The notes: generated by a model from the letters alone, not told the origin. A stretch of 64,000 bases of DNA from Planctomycetaceae bacterium (GCA_011525785.1 WYBT01000058.1:18177-82176); one strand, 5' to 3'. Positions 49,710 to 59,048 are shown, numbered from the stretch's first letter. Program-made: numbers and translations.

Positions 49710-50123
49710 ATGGGACGATTGCGCGACGCGGGAAACGACGAGGAGAGCGAGCCGGGGATCGACATGTCCCCGATGATGGACTGCATCTTCATCCTGCTCA
49801 TCTTCTTCATCGTCACTACAACCTTCGTGGAAGAGAGCGGAGTCGAAGTCGACAAGCCCCAGGCTGCTTCGGCCGCGAGCCTCGAGAAGACCAGCATCAT
49901 CATCGCCATCACCGCGGCTGGTGATGTGATCTACGGTGGAAAGTCGATCGGTGTCGGAGGGGTGCAGTCGCTGGTCCGCCGCTCGGTGCAGAAGGAACAG
50001 GTGCCCGTGATCATCCAGGCGGACAGCGCTACGCAGTCGGGCCAGCTCGTGCGCGTGATCGACGAGGCGAAGTTGGGCGGGGCCGAAAAGGTGAGCATCG
50101 CCACGGCAGCGGGGCGCGGCTGA
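49710..50123 (+). CDS. exbD: ExbD-family protein
   Basis: 137 residues. Cytoplasmic N-terminus, then a single transmembrane helix in GIDMSPMMDCIFILLIFFIV, where Asp24 is at the position of the proton-carrying Asp of ExbD/TolR. The periplasmic domain (SIIIAITAAGDVIYGGKSIG, VPVIIQADSATQSGQLVRVI) is typical of the family. It works with the ExbB product. AGGAG precedes the ATG. Confidence 0.93.
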   Translation: MGRLRDAGNDEESEPGIDMSPMMDCIFILLIFFIVTTTFVEESGVEVDKPQAASAASLEKTSIIIAITAAGDVIYGGKSIGVGGVQSLVRRSVQKEQVPVIIQADSATQSGQLVRVIDEAKLGGAEKVSIATAAGRG

Positions 50124-50151
50124 GCGCGACGCAGCCAACCGGGTTTTCGCC

Positions 50152-50832
50152 ATGACCACTCACGTCCCGCTCCTCGATCGTCTGCTGCATGCCACGCTGG
50201 TCACGCTGGGCGGCGGGCTCTTGACCGTTGGCTTCTTCCTCGTGCTGCCCTTGATCGAAGCCGTCACGCAGCCGGGCGGCGCCGACCTGCTCGTACGCGC
50301 GGCGGACACCGCCGAACTGCCGCCGCCGCCGGACGTGCCCGAACTCGAGGAGCCCGAAGAGGAGCCCGAGCCCGAGGAGAAGCCGCCCGAACTCGCCGAG
50401 GACGAGGCGCCGCCGATGGACCTCTCGTCGCTCGAACTCGCGTTGAATCCCGGCGGCGGGGGCGAGGGGTTCGGCGCTGGCGAGTTGTCGCTCAAGCTGC
50501 CCGGAGTTGCTTCGGGCGCCGAGGCGGTCGTCGAGGAGATGTTCAACGCAGACGACCTCGATCAGAAGCCGCGCTGCATTCACCAGCCCGCTCCGACGCT
50601 CGACGCGAAGCTGCGCAAGCACACTCCCGGAACGGTCTACGTCATCTTCATCGTCGATCCGAACGGACGCGTCGAGAACCCGTTGGTGCAGAAAACCACC
50701 GATCCCGCGCTCGATCGCGCCGCGGTCAGCGCGGTGAAGCAGTGGAAGTTCGAGCCGGGCAAGCGCAAGGGCAAGGCTGTCCGCTTCCGCATGCGCGTCC
50801 CGATCACCTTCCCCAAGGTCCCGGAGAGCTGA
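50152..50832 (+). CDS. tonB: TonB protein
   Basis: 226 residues. One N-terminal transmembrane helix (LVTLGGGLLTVGFFLVLPLI), a Pro/Glu-rich periplasm-spanning linker (LPPPPDVPELEEPEEEPEPE onward) and a C-terminal TonB_C domain about 140-226 (TVYVIFIVDPNGRVENPLVQ, AVKQWKFEPGKRKGKAV). The linker is shorter and more acidic than that of E. coli TonB. It would contact the TonB box of the receptor encoded upstream. Confidence 0.93.
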   Translation: MTTHVPLLDRLLHATLVTLGGGLLTVGFFLVLPLIEAVTQPGGADLLVRAADTAELPPPPDVPELEEPEEEPEPEEKPPELAEDEAPPMDLSSLELALNPGGGGEGFGAGELSLKLPGVASGAEAVVEEMFNADDLDQKPRCIHQPAPTLDAKLRKHTPGTVYVIFIVDPNGRVENPLVQKTTDPALDRAAVSAVKQWKFEPGKRKGKAVRFRMRVPITFPKVPES

Positions 50833-50839
50833 GAACCCC

Positions 50840-52393
50840 ATGTCGACCCGTATCCACCTTTCGTTTTCGCTCCTCGGTTTGCTGCTGGCCTCGTGCGCGA
50901 CGGGCGCGGACGAGAAAGCCAAGGCGATGCGCCCCACGCGCTTGGCGCCGGACTTCAACGAACCCGTGAGCGCCGAAGCGGAGGCTGCCAGTTCGCCGAT
51001 CCCGTCCGAGGACGACGAGAGCTGGCGCGCCGCGATCGAGACCTTCCAGCGCAACATGCGCGTCGAGTCCAGCGCCGAGCCGGTGCTGCTGCGTATCGAC
51101 GAGTCCGACAGCACGTTCTGGCGCGATGCGAGCTTCCGCCGACGCTTCAACGAGAGCTACATCGCCGAGACGGACATCGAGCCGGCGATCAATCTGATCG
51201 AGCGCGATCTGATCCAGCAGGTTTACGACCTGATGTCGAACGAGCGCCAGCCGGAGGCCTTGGCGCTGCTGGAGACCAACCGGGGACCGGCGGCGAGCGC
51301 TGCGCTCGACATGTTCGTGGGCAACCTGCACTTCGGTCAGGAGAAGTTCGAAGAGGCGGCCGCTGCGTACGAAGTCGCGGTCACCAAGCACCCGAAGTTC
51401 CGGCGCGCCTGGTCGGCCCTGGGGCAGACCTACTTCCGCGTCAAGAACATGGCCGGCGCGATCCGCGCACTGACGCGTGCGATCGAAACCGGCGCCAGCA
51501 ACTCGCTCAATTTCGGACTGCTGGGCTTTTGCTACTTGGCGAGTGAGAACAGCCTCTCGGCGGAGTCGGCCTATCGCATGGCGATCTTGCTCGATCCCCA
51601 GACCGACGATTGGAAAACGGGGCTCGTGCGCTGCTTCGCCAAGCAGCGTCGACACGCCGATGTCGTGGCGATGTGCGGAGAGATGCTGGCCGTCAATCCC
51701 GAACGCGCCGAGCTGTGGGAGATGCAGGCGCGCGCCTACTTCATGCTGAACGAGCCCATGCGGGCCGCCGAGAACTACGAGATGCTCGACCGCATGGGCA
51801 AGCTCTCGGCCTCGAACCTGATCAATCTGGGCGACATCTACGTCAGCCAGGAGCTGTTCGACATCGCGGTGTCGACCTACCTGCGTGGACTGGAAAAGGA
51901 CCCCGCTTTGTCGCCGGACCGCGCCATCCGCGCCGCGCGCGTGGTGTTCAACCGCGGCGCGCGCGACGAGTCGCGCACGCTGGTCGCCGGAATCGAGAAG
52001 GCGCGGCCGGAGCTGGAGACCGAGCAGCGCAAGGAAGTGCTGCGACTGCGGGCGCGGATGTCGGTTGCAGACGGCGCCACCGACGAGCAGGCGCGCGCGC
52101 TGGAGGAGATCGTGACCCTCGATCCGCTCGACGGCGAAGCGCTGATCCTGCTGGGGCAGCACGCGGCGCGCGGCGGCGATCTCGACAAGGCCGTCTTGTT
52201 CTACGAACGCGCGGCGGGCATCGAGGCGTTCGAGGCCGACGCGAAGAAGAGCCACGGGCAGTTGTTGGTCGGCCAGGGGCGTCACTCCGAGGCGTTGCTG
52301 CTGCTGCGCCGCGCGCAGTCGCTCAAGCCGAGCGAGAGCCTCGCCAAATACGTCGAAGCGATCGAGCGTTTGAGCCAGGGCAAGGCCCAATAA
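50840..52393 (+). CDS. TPR-repeat lipoprotein of the TonB operon
   Basis: 517 residues. The signal peptide ends in LLASC with Cys19, so it is lipidated. TPR-like helices follow from about 110 (PEALALLETNRGPAASAALD, FEEAAAAYEVAVTKHPKFRR, AGAIRALTRAIETGASNSLN, ADVVAMCGEMLAVNPERAEL). A TPR protein closes TonB2-type operons in vibrios and shewanellae as well, where its role is accessory. It starts 8 bases after tonB. Confidence 0.88.
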   Translation: MSTRIHLSFSLLGLLLASCATGADEKAKAMRPTRLAPDFNEPVSAEAEAASSPIPSEDDESWRAAIETFQRNMRVESSAEPVLLRIDESDSTFWRDASFRRRFNESYIAETDIEPAINLIERDLIQQVYDLMSNERQPEALALLETNRGPAASAALDMFVGNLHFGQEKFEEAAAAYEVAVTKHPKFRRAWSALGQTYFRVKNMAGAIRALTRAIETGASNSLNFGLLGFCYLASENSLSAESAYRMAILLDPQTDDWKTGLVRCFAKQRRHADVVAMCGEMLAVNPERAELWEMQARAYFMLNEPMRAAENYEMLDRMGKLSASNLINLGDIYVSQELFDIAVSTYLRGLEKDPALSPDRAIRAARVVFNRGARDESRTLVAGIEKARPELETEQRKEVLRLRARMSVADGATDEQARALEEIVTLDPLDGEALILLGQHAARGGDLDKAVLFYERAAGIEAFEADAKKSHGQLLVGQGRHSEALLLLRRAQSLKPSESLAKYVEAIERLSQGKAQ

Positions 52394-52569
52394 CGGCGCT
52401 CAACGGCTCGGCCGAAGGTCGCGGAGAAGTAGGGCGATTCACTCCGCCTTCACGGCATCCATAAAGAGCACTCCTACCCTCCTGGGCTGACGCTGGGGGG
52501 CGCAAGTACGGCGAGAGCGGCTCACCGTAGACCCCCCACGCGAAGAGTTCTGCTCAGGAGTTTCACCCC

Positions 52570-54573
52570 GTGCGTAGCTTGAAGTCCTCGACCGCGATTG
52601 CGTTGGCGGCGGCGGCCCTGTCGGCCGTTGCGTCCGCGCAAGTCAATGTCACCACCAATATCACCACGTCCACCACGTGGACGGCCAACAACGTCTACAA
52701 CCTCGTCGGTCAGATCTACGTCACCAACGGTGCGACGCTGACGATCGAGCCCGGCACGGTCATCGCCAACACCGCCAACGCGGGCGGCAGCCTCGCTGTC
52801 ACGCGCGGCTCGAAGATCGTCGCGGTCGGAACCGCCGATCAGCCGATCATCTTCACGTCGACCAACGACACCGCCACCTGGGTCGGCGGGAACCCCAAGA
52901 CCGGCACGTGGCGCGTCGCGGCCAATGAGTGGGGCAACCTCACGATCATGGGCAACGCCTACATCTCGGAGGACGTGATCGGCGCCAACACGCCGACCCC
53001 GAACGCCGCCAACGTCGCCGACATGGAAGGCCTCACCACGGGCCCCGCGTTCGACCGCTACGGCGGCGGCAACGATGACGACGACAGCGGCTCGCTCTCG
53101 TACGTCTCGCTGCGTTACACCGGCAAGGTGGTCGGCCTGGGCAACGAGCTCAACGGCCTCTCGCTGGGCGGCATCGGCCGCGAGACCGACATCGACCACA
53201 TCGACATCCAGAACAACGTCGACGACGGCGTCGAGATCTGGGGCGGAACGGTCAACCTCAAGTACGTCAACATCTGGGACATCGGCGACGACAGCTTCGA
53301 CGTCGACCAGGGTTGGCGCGGCAAGGCGCAGTTCATCAACATCGTGCAGGGCTACAGCACGGTCGGCGGACAAGGCTCGGGCGTCGGCGACAACATCTTC
53401 GAGACGGACGGCGCTGAGCAGTGCTGGTACCAGCCGGTCACGACCGCGAGCCTCTACAACGTGACCGCGATCGGCCAGCCCGCCACGGGCTCGGGCGACC
53501 ACGGCATGGCCTTCCGCGACAACGCGCGCGTCCAGTACCGCAACGCGATCTTCATGGACCTGGGCGACCGCCTGGTGTCGTTCGACAACATCGACGGCGA
53601 CGGCGGACTGGGCTACGGCTGCGTTTCGAGCGTTGCCACGGGTTCGGTGCCGACGTTGAACTGGGCCACGACCTGGACCACCGATTGGAACGCGGTTCCG
53701 GCCTACGCTCCCAGCGACGCCGTGCCGGCCATCCCGAACTTCTACTCGGCTCAGAGCTCGGGCAAGCTGAACGAAGTGAAGGACTCGGTGTTCTTCAACA
53801 ACAACAGCAGCGCGGCCTACACCGAAGCGATCGCGCGCGGTGTCGTCACCTCGAGCACGCCCGGCGTGTCGGTCGTCAACGGCAACACGGTCGCTTCGCT
53901 GTCGCCGATCACCGCGATCACGCGCAATCCGATCCAGATCATCTCTGGCTTCGCGATGCAGCGCGTGCTCAGCCTCGATCCTCGCCCGGCGAACGACGCG
54001 CTCGTCGCCGTCCCGGCCGCGCCCGCTGACGGCTTCTTCTCGCAGGCCACCTACCGCGGCGCCTTCGCTCCGAACGAGGTGCCCTGGATCTGCGGTTGGA
54101 CTGCGGCTTCGGCCTTCGGTCGCGTCGTGATTCCCGCGCCGGTCGCCTACTGCACCGCCGGCACCACGACCAATGGCTGCAACGCTTCGATCACGGGCAT
54201 CGGCACTGCCAGCGCGAGCGCCGGCAGCGGCTTCACGCTCTCGGTCTCGAACGTCGAAGGCCAGAAGCTCGGCCTGGTGTTCTACGGTGTGACCGGCCGC
54301 GCCAACGCGCCGTGGGGCATGGGCAGCACGAGCTTCCTGTGCGTCAAGTCTCCGACCCAGCGCATGGGCAGCCAGAACGCTGGCGGCACGGTCAACACCT
54401 GCACCGGCGCGTTCAACACGGACTGGAACGCCTTCATCACCGCCAATCCTGGCGCGCTCGGCGGACCGTTCATGGGCTGCGAAGTGGTCCAGGCGCAGGC
54501 CTGGTTCCGCGACCCGCCGGCCCCGAAGACGACCAACTTGTCGAACGGCTTGGAGTTCTACGTCGCCCCGTGA
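52570..54573 (+). CDS. Secreted beta-helix-like protein with the shared C-terminal module
   Basis: 667 residues from GTG 52570, with AGGAG 10 bases upstream. Signal peptide (TAIALAAAALSAVASAQ), then the pattern of a secreted family known from Bacteroidota and others: GQIYVTNGATLTIEPGTVI, RGSKIVAVGTADQPIIFTS, GGGNDDDDSGSLSYVSLRY, GNELNGLSLGGIGRETDIDH, DDGVEIWGGTVNLKYVNI and DDSFDVDQGW. This suggests a right-handed beta-helix. The C-terminal module covers about 526-667. Lying directly behind the TonB operon and receptor, it may be functionally tied to them. A strong terminator follows. Confidence 0.87.
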   Translation: MRSLKSSTAIALAAAALSAVASAQVNVTTNITTSTTWTANNVYNLVGQIYVTNGATLTIEPGTVIANTANAGGSLAVTRGSKIVAVGTADQPIIFTSTNDTATWVGGNPKTGTWRVAANEWGNLTIMGNAYISEDVIGANTPTPNAANVADMEGLTTGPAFDRYGGGNDDDDSGSLSYVSLRYTGKVVGLGNELNGLSLGGIGRETDIDHIDIQNNVDDGVEIWGGTVNLKYVNIWDIGDDSFDVDQGWRGKAQFINIVQGYSTVGGQGSGVGDNIFETDGAEQCWYQPVTTASLYNVTAIGQPATGSGDHGMAFRDNARVQYRNAIFMDLGDRLVSFDNIDGDGGLGYGCVSSVATGSVPTLNWATTWTTDWNAVPAYAPSDAVPAIPNFYSAQSSGKLNEVKDSVFFNNNSSAAYTEAIARGVVTSSTPGVSVVNGNTVASLSPITAITRNPIQIISGFAMQRVLSLDPRPANDALVAVPAAPADGFFSQATYRGAFAPNEVPWICGWTAASAFGRVVIPAPVAYCTAGTTTNGCNASITGIGTASASAGSGFTLSVSNVEGQKLGLVFYGVTGRANAPWGMGSTSFLCVKSPTQRMGSQNAGGTVNTCTGAFNTDWNAFITANPGALGGPFMGCEVVQAQAWFRDPPAPKTTNLSNGLEFYVAP

Positions 54574-54611
54574 TCTCGAGTTCCCTCGAGATCGGAATCG
54601 ACTGACAGCTC

Positions 54612-54650
54612 GCCCCGCGTCCGTCTATGTGACGGGCGCGGGGCCTTTTT
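54612..54650 (+). terminator. Strong intrinsic terminator
   Basis: A 14-bp stem with one G-U pair (54612-54625 with 54631-54644), loop TATGT, is followed by CC and five T. It closes the transcription unit of the beta-helix protein gene. Confidence 0.9.
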
Positions 54651-54682
54651 GACTCTCAACACCCGCTGCACTCTCCACTGCG

Positions 54683-56002
54683 ATGACGCTCTCGCTCCGA
54701 ATGCTCGCCTGTCTGCGCCCGGAATTGGCGGCCCTGATGGCCCTGGCTTGCACCGTCGGCGGCTGGGCGCTTGCACAGGAAGCCGTGGACGCGTCCGCGC
54801 CGGCGCGACGAGTGGAGCTGGGCCGCTCACAGGCCGCGGCGCCGACTTCCGCTGCGCCCGACGCGCCGCGCGACGGCGAACTCGCGCCGTACCGAGCCGA
54901 ACTGCTCGACCTTGCCTTCGACGCCGCCAGCGCGATGCCGCTGCGTCCGCACGTCAAGTCGCGATCGCTGGCGCAGGAGGGCGTACTGCTGGCCTGTCTC
55001 GAACTCGATCAAGCCGCTCGCGCTGCGGCTCTCGCGCCGAAGATCGAAAACTGGCGGCGCGGGACCGCCTACGCTGAAGTCGCGCTGCACTGCATCCGCA
55101 AGGGCGAGCGCGGCGATCACATCGAGCGCTTCCTCGAGCGCGCCCACGTCGAGTCGGAGGCGCCGGAAGAGGAGCTCGGCCAGACCTGGCGGCGCGACCG
55201 CATCCGCGCCAAGTTGGCGCAGGCCTACGGACTGCTCGGACGCCAGTCGGAGTCCTTGATGTTCCGCGCGGAACTCGAGAATGCCGAAGCCCTGCGGCTG
55301 TCGGCGCTCGAGTCGGAGCGCGTGAGCGATCAGCAGTTCGACGCGGTGGTCGAGTCGCTGGACCAGGCGGCGCGCATCGGCGATTTCGACATGATCCGCT
55401 ACGCGCTCGACGCCAGCGTCGCGCTCTACAAGCGCTTCTACTCGAACGAGAAGCGGCGCGCGAAGCTCGAAGAGCGCGTGCAGGAGTACTGGCGCAGCGC
55501 GCCGTTCGGGCTGCGCATCGACGTGCTGCTGGGATTCGCGGAGGCCGCGCACGCGCACGGCGCCGTGGAGCACGCTGGCGAACTGCTCGCCCAGACGCGC
55601 GACCAGGTCGCCGGCGCCCGCTGGCTCGCGGCCGACTACTCGCGCGTGATGAAGCGCATGTCGCGGACCTATCGCGATGTCGGCCAACTCGCCAAGGCGG
55701 GCGAATGCGTGCGCGCGGCCCTCGAGAAGTTCGAGGCCGAGCGCGAGCAGATCCCGAACTTCGAACGCGCGGCGGCCCTGCGTCCGATCGCCGAGGCTCA
55801 GGCCGCGCTGGAGGAGCGCGGCGCCGCGCTGGCGACCTATCGGCGCGCCGTCGAGGACGGGGCCGAGAACCCCAACGCCCGCTGCCGCGCCGAGGACCTC
55901 GCCGCGACGTGCAGTTCGATGGCCGTGGCCGGAGTCGAGCCCGACGCGGAGTTGAAGGCGCGGCTGCTCGCGCTCCGCGCGGGTCTGAAGGACCCCTGGT
56001 GA
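54683..56002 (+). CDS. Exported TPR-like helical-repeat protein
   Basis: 439 residues with a signal peptide (ELAALMALACTVGGWALAQ). The body is alpha-helical with TPR-like spacing (RRGTAYAEVALHCIRKGERG, RIRAKLAQAYGLLGRQSESL, SRTYRDVGQLAKAGECVRAA). No catalytic motif. Possibly a periplasmic scaffold; transcribed from its own promoter after the terminator at 54612-54650. Confidence 0.75.
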   Translation: MTLSLRMLACLRPELAALMALACTVGGWALAQEAVDASAPARRVELGRSQAAAPTSAAPDAPRDGELAPYRAELLDLAFDAASAMPLRPHVKSRSLAQEGVLLACLELDQAARAAALAPKIENWRRGTAYAEVALHCIRKGERGDHIERFLERAHVESEAPEEELGQTWRRDRIRAKLAQAYGLLGRQSESLMFRAELENAEALRLSALESERVSDQQFDAVVESLDQAARIGDFDMIRYALDASVALYKRFYSNEKRRAKLEERVQEYWRSAPFGLRIDVLLGFAEAAHAHGAVEHAGELLAQTRDQVAGARWLAADYSRVMKRMSRTYRDVGQLAKAGECVRAALEKFEAEREQIPNFERAAALRPIAEAQAALEERGAALATYRRAVEDGAENPNARCRAEDLAATCSSMAVAGVEPDAELKARLLALRAGLKDPW

Positions 56003-56073
56003 GAGCCCGTCAGCGCGCCGAGCGTTGACGCGCGCTACCCTTCGCGCTCGCGCCGCCTCCGCGCGCGAGCACG

Positions 56074-56568
56074 ATGAAACGACTGTTCCTGGCGCTGTTG
56101 GCGGTGGTCGCGGCTGTGTTCGGCTACCGGGCGGCGCGGCGTGCGCTGGCTTCCGAGCCGACGCAGATCACCTGGATGATCGACGGCATGTGCGAGGGTT
56201 TCGCAGCTACGCGCATGAACCCGATCATGGTCGGCCTCGCGACCGACTGGTTCGACGAGGCGCTGGGCGCGGATCGCGAGTTGGTGCGCGCCGGCGCGGC
56301 GCACCTGTTCTTCGAGCAACGCGGCGACGGCGGGCAGGGCTTTCCCTATTCCGTCGGCTGGCGCACCGAACAGGGGCCGACCGTGGACGAGAGCGGCGAC
56401 GAGAAGACCGCCGACATGCAGCTCGTATTCGAGTTCTTCCGCCGCGAGGGCGAGGCCGAGCGTCTGGTCTGGCGCGCGCGGGTCGAGGCGCAATTGCGCA
56501 AACGCGACGGCGACTGGCGCTTCTTCCGCACGCGCACCGAGACGCTCGAAGGGCGGATGCTGCGCTGA
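56074..56568 (+). CDS. Small exported or anchored protein of unknown function
   Basis: 164 residues. N-terminal hydrophobic segment (RLFLALLAVVAAVFGYRAA), then a globular domain. The ending (LVWRARVEAQLRKRDGDWRF followed by FRTRTETLEGR) resembles the C-terminal strands of NTF2/SnoaL-like domains, in which a strand carrying W-R-F follows a charged turn. It is convergent with the ATP-grasp gene 12 bases away. Family not recognised. Confidence 0.65.
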   Translation: MKRLFLALLAVVAAVFGYRAARRALASEPTQITWMIDGMCEGFAATRMNPIMVGLATDWFDEALGADRELVRAGAAHLFFEQRGDGGQGFPYSVGWRTEQGPTVDESGDEKTADMQLVFEFFRREGEAERLVWRARVEAQLRKRDGDWRFFRTRTETLEGRMLR

Positions 56569-56580
56569 GCGCGGCGCGCT

Positions 56581-57558
56581 TCAGCGGATGCCCAGGCGCT
56601 CGACGGCGAGGTCGACGATCTCGTTGACGAGCTGCACGTGGCTCATTCCGCTGGCGCGCGCGGCCATGGCGAGTTCGCTGTCCTGCTCGAGATAGCAGGA
56701 CGCATTGACCTCGAGCACGTGGATATCGCCGGTGTCGGTCACGCGCATGTCGACGCGGCCGTAGTCGCGCACTCGAAGCGCGCGGTAGGCGCTGAGCGCG
56801 ACACGCTGCACCTTCGCGCGCAGCTCATCGGGCAGTTCGGCCAGCACCGTCTTGGTGCCCTTGTACTCCGCGCTGCGCTTATTCCACTTCGCCTTGCCGG
56901 TCATGATCCGCGGCGCGCCCTCGGGCAGGCCGGAGAAATCGACCTCGATCGCCGGCAGCGCGATCGGCTGCGAGTTGCCCAGCACGCCCACGTACAGCTC
57001 GCGGCCGTCGACGTACTCCTCGACCAGCGCGGAGTCGTTGATCTTGTCGTGGATGGCGAGGATCCGCTTCATCATGTCGCGGATGTTGCTCACCAGCGCG
57101 TTGGCCTCGATGCCGATCGACGCGTCCTGTCGCAGCGGCTTGACGAACAGCGGCATGCGCAAGTTGCCGCCCGTCTCCATCTCGCTGTCCTGCGAAAACA
57201 CCCCGAAATCGGGATAGCGGATGTTGTCGAAGGCCAGCAGCTTCTTGGTGATCGCCTTGTCCTGCTGGAGATAGAACTCGCCCGGGCCGCCGCCGGTGTA
57301 GCGCAGGCCGAGCAGGTCCAGCACCGCAACCACGCCCACCGCGCCGTACAGCACTGGGCCGAAGCTCTCGCACAGGTTGAAGACCAGCTCCGGCGCCTCG
57401 CGCTCGAGGTCGTCCACCAAGCGTCGCAAGTCGGGGCGCACGGTCGTGATCGTGGCCTCGTGCCCGCCCTCCACCAGCGCGCGGGCGACCTGGTCGCCGA
57501 CGACGTCGTAGGCCGGCGGATCGCTGGAGTACTCGTCGATGAGGATCGTGATGCGCAT
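56581..57558 (-). CDS. D-alanine-D-alanine-ligase-like ATP-grasp enzyme
   Basis: 325 residues from the ATG at 57558. The N-terminal domain has ELVFNLCESFGPVLYGAVGV and LDLLGLRYTGGGPGEFYLQQ, as in Ddl. The ATP-grasp core includes DKAITKKLLA, LFVKPLRQDASIGI, VEEYVDGRELYVGVLGN and the metal-binding DIHVLEVNAS. After EVN, true Ddl enzymes have xxPG; this protein reads ASCYLEQDSEL, so the acceptor substrate may differ. It forms an amide bond between two amino acids or an amino acid and a carboxylate. It is divergent from the phospholipase-D-family gene. Confidence 0.82.
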   Translation of the reverse strand: MRITILIDEYSSDPPAYDVVGDQVARALVEGGHEATITTVRPDLRRLVDDLEREAPELVFNLCESFGPVLYGAVGVVAVLDLLGLRYTGGGPGEFYLQQDKAITKKLLAFDNIRYPDFGVFSQDSEMETGGNLRMPLFVKPLRQDASIGIEANALVSNIRDMMKRILAIHDKINDSALVEEYVDGRELYVGVLGNSQPIALPAIEVDFSGLPEGAPRIMTGKAKWNKRSAEYKGTKTVLAELPDELRAKVQRVALSAYRALRVRDYGRVDMRVTDTGDIHVLEVNASCYLEQDSELAMAARASGMSHVQLVNEIVDLAVERLGIR

Positions 57559-57755
57559 ACCCGGCGCGCATGTCGCGCGAACGTGGACGGAGCAATGTAG
57601 CGCCCGTCGGCGGGCTTGTCGCACGCTCGCTGCCGCGCGACGTCGGGCGCGCGCGGAGAGTTGTGCGTCGCGCGACGCGGCGCCATCGTGAACGCCTGCG
57701 ACGCACGCGACGCGGCGAAGCCCTTGCGGCGACGCGCGACTCGACCGCCGAAGCC

Positions 57756-59048
57756 ATGGCTCTGCGCATCATCCAGTCGATCCTCGGGAGCGGGCGCGCA
57801 CTGCGCGCGCGGGAGGACGCGAGCGCGCTGCGCTACGTGCGGGAGCCGGGAACGCTGGTGGGCGACAACCGGGTGGCGCTCCTGCGGCGCGGCGAGCAGG
57901 CCTATCCCGCGATGCTCGAGGCCATCGCCAACGCGCGCCGCAGCGTGCACCTGGAGACCTACATCCTGCGCTCCGATGCGACGGGGCGGCGCTTTCAGGC
58001 GGCGCTGATCGAGCGCGCGCGCCGCGGCGTCGCGGTGCGTCTGATGTACGACTCGGTCGGCTCGCTCAATCTGGTGTCGGACGAGTTCTTGAACGAGCTC
58101 GCCAACTCCGGCGTGGAGATCGTCGAGTACCACCCGGTCACCCCCTGGCGGCGCGAGCTGGTCGAGCGCTTGCGCCAAGTGCGCGACGTCGCCGCGCGCC
58201 GCCTCGGGCGCGCCGTTCCGCAGCGCCGCGTGCTGCGCGAGCCCGGCCACTGGAGCTTCAACCGTCGCAACCACCACAAGATCCTGGTCGTCGACGACGA
58301 GGTTGCGTTCACCGGCGGCATCAACATCGGCGACGAGTACGCGCCCGGGCCCGAGGGCGGGGATTGGCACGACCTGCACGTGCGCGTCGAGGGCGCCGTC
58401 GCCCGCGAACTGGCGCGCATCTTCCACCGCTCGTGGATCGAGGCGGGCGGCGCGCTCTTTCCGCAGCCCGTCGCGCCCGCACCCAACGCGGCCCCACGGC
58501 CGATGCTGGCGCACACCTGCGACAACATGGGGCTGCGCGCGCGCTCACGCATGCACGGCGCGTATCGCCACGCGATTCGCCAGGCCCGCGAGCGCGTCAG
58601 CATCATGAACGCGTACTTCATTCCCGATCAGCTGCTGCGCTGGGCGCTGGCGCGCGCCGCCCGAAACCATGTCAGCGTGCGCGTGATCGTGCCCGCGCGC
58701 TCGGACGTCCAGCTCGTGCACCACGCCAGTCGCTACCTGTTCACGCGCCTGCTGCGCGCCGGAGTGCGGATTTACGAGTACGAGGGGCGGATGATGCACG
58801 CCAAGGCCGGCGTGGTCGACGGCCAGTGGGCCACCATCGGCAGCTTCAACCTCGACCGGCGCTCGATGTTCCACAACCTCGAGGCGGGCGTGGTCGTGCT
58901 CGACGGCGATTTCGCCGGTGAACTCGAGCGCGAGTTCGAGAGTACGCTGGAAAGTTGCCGCGAGGTGCTCTTGCCGCTCTGGGACCGACGCCCGTTGTCG
59001 GCGCGTGCACTGGAGTGGTTCGCCCACCTGTTCGCTTATTGGCTGTGA
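57756..59048 (+). CDS. Phospholipase D family, cardiolipin-synthase-like
   Basis: 430 residues from the ATG at 57756; the frame upstream of it is Arg-rich and unconvincing. Two HKD motifs are present: HHKILVVDDEVAFTGGINIG (about 173-192) and HAKAGVVDGQWATIGSFNLD (about 348-367). It has no transmembrane N-terminus, so it is closer to the ClsB type. It would join phosphatidylglycerol with a second lipid or alcohol to form cardiolipin. Promoter shared with the divergent ATP-grasp gene. Confidence 0.88.
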   Translation: MALRIIQSILGSGRALRAREDASALRYVREPGTLVGDNRVALLRRGEQAYPAMLEAIANARRSVHLETYILRSDATGRRFQAALIERARRGVAVRLMYDSVGSLNLVSDEFLNELANSGVEIVEYHPVTPWRRELVERLRQVRDVAARRLGRAVPQRRVLREPGHWSFNRRNHHKILVVDDEVAFTGGINIGDEYAPGPEGGDWHDLHVRVEGAVARELARIFHRSWIEAGGALFPQPVAPAPNAAPRPMLAHTCDNMGLRARSRMHGAYRHAIRQARERVSIMNAYFIPDQLLRWALARAARNHVSVRVIVPARSDVQLVHHASRYLFTRLLRAGVRIYEYEGRMMHAKAGVVDGQWATIGSFNLDRRSMFHNLEAGVVVLDGDFAGELEREFESTLESCREVLLPLWDRRPLSARALEWFAHLFAYWL

